Below are positions 57,390 through 64,000 of a stretch of DNA of 64,000 bases, one piece after another (positions within the stretch are counted from its first letter, which is position 1; each line of letters opens with the position of its first letter). The notes beneath the pieces are model-generated. The model made no database searches, had not been told where the DNA came from, and worked only from the letters and a program-made list of their open reading frames with translations. This DNA comes from JBCKUK01 sp038924905 (GTDB lineage Bacteria > Pseudomonadota > Gammaproteobacteria > Burkholderiales > Methylophilaceae), in the NCBI GenBank assembly GCA_038924905.1, contig JBCKUK010000005.1, positions 5,747 to 69,746 of the forward strand. Direction: 5' to 3'. A program made the position numbers and the translations under genes.

Positions 57390-58232
57390 GTGAATAAGCA
57401 GCCCGTGATCAGCTTTGAATTTTTCCCGCCAAAAACGGCAGAAGGCGTAGCCAAGCTACGTGCAACGCGTAAGCAGCTTGCACAATTGCACCCCAAGTTT
57501 TTCTCGGTAACCTTTGGCGCGGGAGGCTCAACGCGCGACCGTACGATGGAAACGGTGCTGGAAATTCAAAGTGAAGGTTTGGGGGTAGCGCCGCATATTT
57601 CCTGCATTTCTTCCAGTAAAGAGGAGATAAGTAGCGTGCTGGCAGCATATCGCGCTAACGGTATACGCCATTTGGTCGCATTGCGCGGCGACATTCCTTC
57701 AGGAGAAGTAAGTACCGGTGATTTTCGCCATGCCAATGAGCTGGTGGCTTTTATCCGACAGGAAACGGCAGATTGGTTTGAGATAGAAGTGGCGGCGTAT
57801 CCCGAGACTCATCCCGAAGCGTCTTCGCCAGTTGAGGATTTGAAGTATTTCAAAAACAAGGTGGATGCGGGCGCCAATGCCGCAATCACCCAGTATTTTT
57901 ACAATCCTGATGCGTACTTTCGTTTTATCGACCAATGCGGCGCTTTGGGCATTAGCATTCCTGTCGTACCAGGCGTAATGCCGATATATAACTTTACGCA
58001 GCTGGCGCGTTTTTCAAGTGTATGTGGTGCAGAGATTCCGCGCTGGCTACGTTTGAGGCTGCAGGATTACGGTGATGACCTGGCTTCGCTCAGGTCTTTG
58101 GGCATGGATGTAGTGACTGACTTGTGCGAACAGTTGCTCGCTGGCGGTGCGCCAGGCTTGCACTTTTATACGTTGAATCAGGCGGGGATTATCTCCACCA
58201 TCGTGCAGCGGCTGGGCATTCCGCATAGCTAG
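57390..58232 (+). CDS. metF: Methylenetetrahydrofolate reductase
   Basis: 280 residues starting at GTG 57390. ISFEFFPPKT, SVTFGAGGSTRDRT, and ITQYFYNPDAYFRF are MetF active-site and FAD-binding motifs. Makes methyl-THF for methionine synthesis and completes the methyl cycle cluster. Confidence 0.97.
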   Translation: MNKQPVISFEFFPPKTAEGVAKLRATRKQLAQLHPKFFSVTFGAGGSTRDRTMETVLEIQSEGLGVAPHISCISSSKEEISSVLAAYRANGIRHLVALRGDIPSGEVSTGDFRHANELVAFIRQETADWFEIEVAAYPETHPEASSPVEDLKYFKNKVDAGANAAITQYFYNPDAYFRFIDQCGALGISIPVVPGVMPIYNFTQLARFSSVCGAEIPRWLRLRLQDYGDDLASLRSLGMDVVTDLCEQLLAGGAPGLHFYTLNQAGIISTIVQRLGIPHS

Positions 58233-58257
58233 TTTTGGCTAGCCGACCGAGTTATTT

Positions 58258-58713
58258 TTAGTGCAGCGTCGGACGATTTTCGCCAAAGACCGCATCTTCC
58301 ACGAATAAATAATCGTTGGCTTTGCCTTGATTCCACAGCGCCATTAGCACAATCCAGCGTGTTTCTTCAATGCTGACTTCAGGCTGTGGCAAAGCCATGG
58401 CACGGTCAATGACCAGCTCGCGCTGCGCGGGATTCAACACTTTTGCCTGCTCCAAGAACATCATAAAGCTCAGACTTTCAGCGCTGATTTTCTTGGTTTC
58501 TATTTCTGCATACACCCGCAAGCTCAGACCATGGCCAGATGTGGTGCCGGCCTGATCGGTCATTTCCTCTAATGTGCTAAACCAGTCAAAAGCGCCATTG
58601 ATATCTTCTTGATTGAAGCCTGCGGCAAATAGTTCTTTAGATAAAGTACTTTGATCTGGACGAATGTTTGCTTCAAAGTAGTTTTCAAACAGGTACACCA
58701 AGACTTCGAACAT
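58258..58713 (-). CDS. smg: Smg family protein (DUF494)
   Basis: 151 residues. MFEVLVYLFENYF and LSKELFAAGFNQEDINGAFDW are the family signature; IEETRWIVLMALWNQGKAND closes it. Unknown function; next to dprA as in E. coli. Confidence 0.93.
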   Translation of the reverse strand: MFEVLVYLFENYFEANIRPDQSTLSKELFAAGFNQEDINGAFDWFSTLEEMTDQAGTTSGHGLSLRVYAEIETKKISAESLSFMMFLEQAKVLNPAQRELVIDRAMALPQPEVSIEETRWIVLMALWNQGKANDYLFVEDAVFGENRPTLH

Positions 58714-58739
58714 GGAATCTCCTAAATAGGGTGGCAGGG

Positions 58740-59834
58740 TTAGGTGATTCGCTGGTAGCGTCCTCCCGGCAGGGAAGCAACTTTACTTTCCAGCTCCAGC
58801 ATCAGTAGCATGGCGGAAAGGTTATCGCTCGTCAAGCCACTGCGCTCAACTAAAGATTCCATACTAACCGGATCATAGCCCATGCAGTCCAGCAAGGGGT
58901 CGACTACAGCGGCCGATGGCTGATTAGCGAGGATGTCAGGTAATAGCGTACCGCCAAGCTCATCTACAATATCCTGTATGTTATCCACCAGTTTTGCGCC
59001 TTGTTTAATTAGCTGGTGGCAGCCCTTGGATACTGGCGAGTGAATGGAGCCCGGCATGGCAAATACTTCACGGCCTTGCTCGGCAGCCAGCCGTGCAGTG
59101 ATGAGTGAGCCGCTTTGTATATTGGCTTCAACCACCAGACAGCCCAGACTCAGGCCACTAATCAAGCGGTTTCGTCGGGGGAAGTTTTGCGGGCGAGAGG
59201 GCGTGCCAAGGGGAAATTCGGAGATGATGACACCGCGCTCAGCAATCTGATGTGCTAAATCACGATGCTTTGCCGGGTAGACAATATCAAGGCCGGTACC
59301 GACCACGGCAATCGTTGCGCCGCTGGCTTTGAGTGCGCCGCGATGAGCCGCACCATCAATACCGAGCGCCATGCCACTGACTATTGTAAACCCATGCCGG
59401 CTAAGCGCCTGGGCAAAATCTTCCGCGTTTTTCTCTCCCTGCACGCTGGCGTTGCGGCTACCAACAATGGCGATGCCAGGCGTATTAAGCTGTTGTAATT
59501 GGCCCTTGGCATAAATTAAAGGCGGTGGATCGGGAATTTCCAGTAATGCGCGAGGATAATCGCTATCGGCGAGTGTAATGAGATAATTTTCTGTGTTTTG
59601 CAGCCAATCCAGAGTCGGTGTTATTGCATTCTGGTCTGGCCCAGCACCAATTTGTCGTGCAACTGGCTCGGAGACAACAGTGCGTAATTGCTTGAAAGAG
59701 GCGGCGTAAATGGCGGCAGGGTCGCCAAAGGCACGGAGCAATTGGCAAAACCCCTGATTGCCAAGCTCGTGAATACCACTAAGTGCTACCCATAGCGCCG
59801 CATCATCGTTATGGGCAGCGAGTACTGATGCCAT
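58740..59834 (-). CDS. dprA: DNA processing protein DprA
   Basis: 364 residues. Loads RecA onto incoming single strands in natural transformation. Rossmann core with AIVGSRNAS, SGMALGIDGAAHRGAL, NFPRRNRLISGLS and EANIQSGSL. An N-terminal SAM-like domain and a C-terminal winged-helix part are both present. Follows the LysM gene by 2 bases. Confidence 0.95.
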   Translation of the reverse strand: MASVLAAHNDDAALWVALSGIHELGNQGFCQLLRAFGDPAAIYAASFKQLRTVVSEPVARQIGAGPDQNAITPTLDWLQNTENYLITLADSDYPRALLEIPDPPPLIYAKGQLQQLNTPGIAIVGSRNASVQGEKNAEDFAQALSRHGFTIVSGMALGIDGAAHRGALKASGATIAVVGTGLDIVYPAKHRDLAHQIAERGVIISEFPLGTPSRPQNFPRRNRLISGLSLGCLVVEANIQSGSLITARLAAEQGREVFAMPGSIHSPVSKGCHQLIKQGAKLVDNIQDIVDELGGTLLPDILANQPSAAVVDPLLDCMGYDPVSMESLVERSGLTSDNLSAMLLMLELESKVASLPGGRYQRIT

Positions 59835-59836
59835 TT

Positions 59837-60988
59837 TTAAGGCGTTTGTACCGAATACAGAACGCTGACTGGTTCAGTTGCCTGCATGATCAGGCCGTAT
59901 GAAACGCGCGCAAAAGTACGAAATATCATAAGCAAACCAACACGTTCATTGGGCAATTTGATGAATCCGGGAGGAGCTTTGCTAGAATCTTCTTTCGGAA
60001 AGTTAATTTCCCATTGCCCATCTTCTCTGCGCTTGGTTTCAACATTAAGCTCTTTTAATTTGTTATGGTTAGAGGCTGCCTTGGGGTCTCGAACGACACC
60101 ACCTTTTTGATAAATAGCCAATACATGCCCATCTTCCAGTCCATCGTCGCTGCCACGGTCAATCGTGACAATTGAGTTGGTGGAAGATTCACCAATACCA
60201 ACGTGTGCATAGATCGAAATAATATTCCCGGTGATTTGATCGTCTGGCGCGTGGGGAATGAAACTCGCCGTTGTTTCTTCGGGCGCGGCAACCAGCTTAT
60301 CACCCTTAAAGATTTCTTCCTTGGCACGTATAATCTCCGCAGTTGCTGGTTCGCCATAGTTGGTGATATCGGCGTCCCCCAGATAAATTGCTTCAGTACC
60401 CAGGACTTCCTTGGTGGCAGGGTCAACTAGCACTTTACCATTGCGGTAAACCTGCCAGGCAGTGCTAGTACCCTCTTCAATTTTGTCCACATATATTTTA
60501 ACGCCAGGACTCAAAACAACACGATTTTCCTGGCCACCAATAATGGTGGCTGCATCATCGAGCGCATTATTCTCGATCACTAAAGGCTGACTGAGAAATG
60601 GAGAAATAACGGCCAGGGATATGGTTGGTACCGCTGTCCTTGCCAGAGCTTCTTCACGGACGGTTGGCTCCAACATCACGGTCTCGCGAATTAAACGTAG
60701 TTGAGGCGAGCCGCTATTCATATCCAGAGCAATAACATCGCCTGGGTAAATGCGATGCGGGTTTTTGATTTCTGCGCGGTTCAATTTCCAAACCTTGGGC
60801 CATTGCCAGGGATCCTTGAGGAATTTTCCGGAAATTCCCCAAAGCGTGTCGCCTTTAACTACCACATGGCGATCGGGATGGGTTTGTCGTAATTCAACAT
60901 CGTCCGCCAGCGCGGGCAAGGCTAGGCAACAAAGTATAGCCAGACAACAAAATGAGCGTGGCGTTATAATGGTTTTGTACATATTCAA
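59837..60988 (-). CDS. LysM-domain exported protein
   Basis: 383 residues. Signal peptide (SFCCLAILCCLALPALA), then one LysM domain at about 42-90 (VVKGDTLWGISGKFLKDPWQ ... IYPGDVI). The rest is beta-rich and has no catalytic motif I recognise. LysM proteins of this size placed before dprA are common; likely periplasmic and peptidoglycan-binding. Confidence 0.9.
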   Translation of the reverse strand: MNMYKTIITPRSFCCLAILCCLALPALADDVELRQTHPDRHVVVKGDTLWGISGKFLKDPWQWPKVWKLNRAEIKNPHRIYPGDVIALDMNSGSPQLRLIRETVMLEPTVREEALARTAVPTISLAVISPFLSQPLVIENNALDDAATIIGGQENRVVLSPGVKIYVDKIEEGTSTAWQVYRNGKVLVDPATKEVLGTEAIYLGDADITNYGEPATAEIIRAKEEIFKGDKLVAAPEETTASFIPHAPDDQITGNIISIYAHVGIGESSTNSIVTIDRGSDDGLEDGHVLAIYQKGGVVRDPKAASNHNKLKELNVETKRREDGQWEINFPKEDSSKAPPGFIKLPNERVGLLMIFRTFARVSYGLIMQATEPVSVLYSVQTP

Positions 60989-61093
60989 GACCTCGTATGA
61001 TGCACAATTGTGTGCATAATCATATAGCGCAGAATTAACTTCCGCGAAGTTGGATTAAATTCTGCATGTAATTCATTCAAAAATCAAGCTTTT

Positions 61094-61612
61094 ATGGCAA
61101 TTTTAACTATTCTTAATTACCCTGACCCGCGTTTATATACGGTGGCAAAGCCTGTGAAAGTGGTAGATGCTACCATTCGACACTTAATTGGTGATATGGC
61201 GGAGACTATGTATACTGCGCCTGGCATCGGCCTTGCAGCGACCCAGGTGGACATGCATCAACAGCTTATTTTGATTGACATCAGTGAAGATAAGCGCAAT
61301 TTACAAGTGTTTATTAACCCCAGAATCGTTTCTAGTTGCGGCTCGCAGGATTACGAAGAGGGTTGCCTTTCTGTGCCTGGAATTTATGAAACGGTGACAC
61401 GAGCTGAGAAAATAACGGTAAAGGCGCTGGATCGTAATGGCAAACCTTTTACGCTGGAAGCAGAAGGCCTGCTAGCGGTGTGTATCCAGCATGAAATGGA
61501 TCATTTGCTAGGTAAAGTCTTTGTCGAATATTTATCGCCACTTAAGCAAACGCGCATTAAAAATAAAATGAAAAAACACCAGCGCGAAAAATTGACCAAG
61601 TCAACAAAGTAA
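61094..61612 (+). CDS. def: Peptide deformylase
   Basis: 172 residues. The three motifs are GIGLAATQ (44-51), EGCLS with Cys 91, and QHEMDH (132-137). Removes the formyl group from nascent proteins; fmt is the next gene. Confidence 0.98.
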   Translation: MAILTILNYPDPRLYTVAKPVKVVDATIRHLIGDMAETMYTAPGIGLAATQVDMHQQLILIDISEDKRNLQVFINPRIVSSCGSQDYEEGCLSVPGIYETVTRAEKITVKALDRNGKPFTLEAEGLLAVCIQHEMDHLLGKVFVEYLSPLKQTRIKNKMKKHQREKLTKSTK

Positions 61613-61620
61613 ACTTCCCT

Positions 61621-62547
61621 ATGAAAATTATATTTGCCGGTACGCCGGAATTTGCGGTACCCGCGTTGGCAGCCCTGATTGCCTCCGGATACGATGTGTC
61701 GCTGGTGCTCACCCAGCCCGACCGCCCGGCAGGACGCGGCATGAAAACAAAGGCAAGCCCAGTCAAAGCACTGGCTTTACAGCACAAAATCCCTATTTTT
61801 CAGCCAGAAAACTTAAAACAAGCTGAGGTTCAGGCGCGTATTGCATCAGAACAGGGGGACGTCATGGTGGTTGCGGCTTATGGCCTGATTATTCCAGCTG
61901 TTGTATTAAAAATGCCACGTTATGGTTGTTTTAATATTCATGCATCACTTTTGCCAAGGTGGCGCGGCGCGGCGCCTATACAACGGGCGATATTGGCTGG
62001 CGACAAGGAAACCGGAGTTACAATCATGGAAGTGGCACCAGCGCTTGATGCGGGCGCCATGATAGTACAGGGCGTGTTGCCGATAACCGAAAATGATACG
62101 GCGCAGATGTTACACGACAGTCTTGCGGCGATGGGCGCAACATTAATGGCGCAGGTTATGGGCGATCTGGCGCGTGACAGCAAATTGCAAACAACGCCAC
62201 AAGTTGGTTCGCTGGTAACTTATGCGCACAAGCTGGATAAAGCAGAAGCGAAGATAGACTGGGGACACAGTGCAGTAGAGCTTTCACGTCAGGTGCGCGC
62301 CTTTAACCCATTTCCGGTAGCGCAGACTACGCTGCACGACAAGGTATGCCGCATCTGGATGGCGCGTGCACTTGCAGGCCAGGCTGAGTCGGGGGCTATA
62401 GTTGATTTGGTTAAGGGCATTACTGTGGGGAGTGGTGAAGGCTTGTTGAAAATTGAGGAGTTACAGACGCCTGGTGGTAAACGGCTATCAGCCAGTGAGT
62501 TTTTGACAGGCCACCCTTTGCGGGTTGGCGAATGTTTTGGCCATTGA
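61621..62547 (+). CDS. fmt: Methionyl-tRNA formyltransferase
   Basis: 308 residues. NIHASLLPRWRGAAPIQRAI is the catalytic region; the N-terminal KIIFAGTPEFAVPAL and the C-terminal tRNA-binding domain are complete. 8 bases after def. Confidence 0.97.
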   Translation: MKIIFAGTPEFAVPALAALIASGYDVSLVLTQPDRPAGRGMKTKASPVKALALQHKIPIFQPENLKQAEVQARIASEQGDVMVVAAYGLIIPAVVLKMPRYGCFNIHASLLPRWRGAAPIQRAILAGDKETGVTIMEVAPALDAGAMIVQGVLPITENDTAQMLHDSLAAMGATLMAQVMGDLARDSKLQTTPQVGSLVTYAHKLDKAEAKIDWGHSAVELSRQVRAFNPFPVAQTTLHDKVCRIWMARALAGQAESGAIVDLVKGITVGSGEGLLKIEELQTPGGKRLSASEFLTGHPLRVGECFGH

Positions 62548-62604
62548 AAAGGCAAAAAATGTCAGATAATCAGTTAGAAATTTTGATTTTGGCGTCGGTT
62601 TAAT

Positions 62605-63885
62605 TTGTACGTTTCCCAACAGCTTGCCGCAAACGCAGTCAACCAGGTTCTGGCTGGGCGCAATCTCACTGCTACACTTGAGGATGTTTTTCACAAGCAC
62701 CCCAATATCACGCCACAACAACGTGCCGTTGCCCAGGATTTAAGCTACGGCACGTTGCGTTTTTATGGTCGTTTGCAGGCGCTATTGGCGCTGCTCCTGG
62801 AAAAGCCATTACAGGATGAGCGTGTACAAGGCCTGCTGTTAGTGGCGCTCTATCAGCTTTGCTACGATAAGGCGGCACAGCACACGGTGGTAGATCAGGC
62901 GGTAAAAGCAGCCGCAGAGATAAAAAAACCTTGGGCAAAAGGCCTGGTGAATGCCGTCCTGCGTAATTTTTTGCGCCGTAGTGAGACATTGAACCAGGAG
63001 TTGGCGCAGGACGAAGTCGCTCGATATTCTTATCCAGAGTGGTGGATAAACAAACTCAAAAACCAGTATCCGCAAAGCTGGCAGGCAGTGCTTGAGGCCG
63101 GTAACCAGCATCCACCCATGACATTGCGCGTCAATCAGCGCATCACCAGTGCTGATGATTATTGCCGAAAGCTGGCCGGGCAAGGCCTGGAAGCGCGAAA
63201 ATTAAGCAATAGTGCGGTGATGTTGGCCAGGCCATTGCCGGTAGATAAACTCCCCGGGTTTTATGAGGGCGAAGTCTCTGTGCAGGACTATGGTGCGCAG
63301 TTTGCAGCCGGATTGCTAGATGTTGCAAATGGCTTACGTGTGCTGGATGCCTGCTGTGCGCCCGGAGGAAAGACCGGGCATGTTCTGGAACTGTTCGATG
63401 TGAATATGCTGGCTATTGATAGTGATGCCACTCGTTTGCAGCGAGTGCAGTCTAATTTAGACAGGCTGAAACTCAAGGCTAATTTGGTAGTGGGAGATGC
63501 TGCGAATACCAAGACCTGGTGGGATGGCAAGCCGTTTGACCGTATTCTGGCGGATGTGCCATGTACGGCGTCCGGCATTGTGCGACGCCATGTGGACATC
63601 AAATGGTTGCGACGCGAGGCGGATATAGCCTCGTTTGTGGCGCAACAAGCATTGATTTTGCAAGGTTTGTGGCAGCTACTGGCAAAGGGTGGTAAATTAC
63701 TTTACACGACGTGTTCTGTTTTTCATGAGGAAAATCAGCGTCAGATAGATAATTTTTTGATATGCCATGCGGACGCAGCACAATTGCCGCTGACGCATGC
63801 ACAACATAAACAATTACAGCGCGGACAGTTGTATCCTGGCGCGGAACATGACGGTTTCTTTTATGCGTTACTACAAAAAAACTAA
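62605..63885 (+). CDS. rsmB: 16S rRNA m5C967 methyltransferase
   Basis: 426 residues; an in-frame stop at 62584 leaves the TTG at 62605 as the only normal start that keeps the conserved VSQQLAANAVNQVLAGRNL opening. NusB-like N-terminal domain, then the Rossmann core CCAPGGKTGH. The catalytic Cys residues are C320 in VPCTASG and C370 in TTCSVF. Overlaps the next gene by 23 bases. Confidence 0.94.
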   Translation: MYVSQQLAANAVNQVLAGRNLTATLEDVFHKHPNITPQQRAVAQDLSYGTLRFYGRLQALLALLLEKPLQDERVQGLLLVALYQLCYDKAAQHTVVDQAVKAAAEIKKPWAKGLVNAVLRNFLRRSETLNQELAQDEVARYSYPEWWINKLKNQYPQSWQAVLEAGNQHPPMTLRVNQRITSADDYCRKLAGQGLEARKLSNSAVMLARPLPVDKLPGFYEGEVSVQDYGAQFAAGLLDVANGLRVLDACCAPGGKTGHVLELFDVNMLAIDSDATRLQRVQSNLDRLKLKANLVVGDAANTKTWWDGKPFDRILADVPCTASGIVRRHVDIKWLRREADIASFVAQQALILQGLWQLLAKGGKLLYTTCSVFHEENQRQIDNFLICHADAAQLPLTHAQHKQLQRGQLYPGAEHDGFFYALLQKN

Positions 63886-64000
63886 TGGACTGCTATGGTT
63901 GCTTTTTATTGTACTGTTTTCAGTGCCGCTGGTTTGGGCTGCCACCAGTAACTTGAGTATCAAATCGGCCGAGCTGGTAGCGGCGGACGAGGCTTATTTG
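63863..64000 (+). CDS. DUF4390 protein, N-terminal part
   Basis: Runs off the right edge; 46 residues visible. MRYYKKTNGLLWLLFIVLFS is followed by PLVWAATSNLSIKSAELVAA, a signal peptide and the start of a DUF4390 domain. This gene normally lies between rsmB and the ntrYX two-component genes in betaproteobacteria. Confidence 0.8.
   Translation, partial: MRYYKKTNGLLWLLFIVLFSVPLVWAATSNLSIKSAELVAADEAYL

Overview
The window is chromosomal DNA of a betaproteobacterium. The housekeeping gene order (rsmB next to a DUF4390 gene; dapF, DUF484, xerC; metK, SAH riboswitch, ahcY, metF; smg-dprA; def-fmt-rsmB) is typical of that class. The MSHA-type pilus locus and the protein sequences point towards the Nitrosomonadales/Gallionella-like side, but this placement is inference from memory and was not computed. 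Layout: 1-4.5 kb holds the end of truB, rpsO, pnp, dksA and folD. At 4.6-4.9 kb there are three tRNAs (Pro, Arg, His). From 5.1 to 9.5 kb lies a decayed mobile region: a leftward phage/ICE-type recombination module (YqaJ-like exonuclease, Sak-type annealing protein, ArdC-like antirestriction protein, small genes) followed by an IS21-family remnant that ends inside an IS3-family orfA remnant. No integrase is left. From 9.6 to 25.5 kb is an MSHA pilus locus in two converging blocks. The pilin block mshA-C-D-O-P/Q runs rightward and includes an unusually large 882-residue last gene. The assembly block runs leftward from mshI through J, K, L, N, M, an unidentified gene, E and G. A 130-bp MITE-like element sits exactly at the mshG stop codon where the blocks converge, and a tyrosine-recombinase fragment lies between mshE and its neighbour. 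From 25.5 to 30.1 kb is a patchwork of broken genes: a phage fragment with a truncated terminase small subunit, an IS21-type end, the tail of a prepilin-like gene, a FitAB/VapBC toxin-antitoxin pair set between two copies of the start of moeB, intact moeB, a DUF559 nuclease gene between paired palindromic repeats, and two head-to-head genes (SPFH and GIDE-like) that have both lost their N-termini. valS (30.2-33.0 kb) carries an in-frame palindromic-repeat insertion and is followed by a TusA-like gene and a frameshifted rhodanese gene. A 4.4-kb integrase-less island (33.66-38.15 kb) is bounded by a 45-bp direct repeat of the tRNA-Phe 3' end. It holds an Xre antitoxin with a broken toxin, an NTF2-like gene between two copies of a 165-bp repeat, and a DNA methyltransferase truncated at an IS21-type end and coupled to a 59-residue ribbon-helix-helix gene with a palindromic operator. 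From 38.3 kb to the end the window is mostly ordinary core genome: a cobalamin riboswitch with btuB and a membrane protein; the zapB-like gene, zapA and 6S RNA; ilvA, rpiA, phoU, yggX; a ZnuD-like receptor; xerC, DUF484, dapF, an LpxL-like acyltransferase; metK, SAH riboswitch, ahcY, metF; smg, dprA, a LysM protein, def, fmt, rsmB and the start of a DUF4390 gene. The main theme is repeated insertion and deletion at a few chromosomal sites, leaving IS21-type ends, fragmentary genes and duplicated host sequence. No CRISPR array or rRNA was seen.
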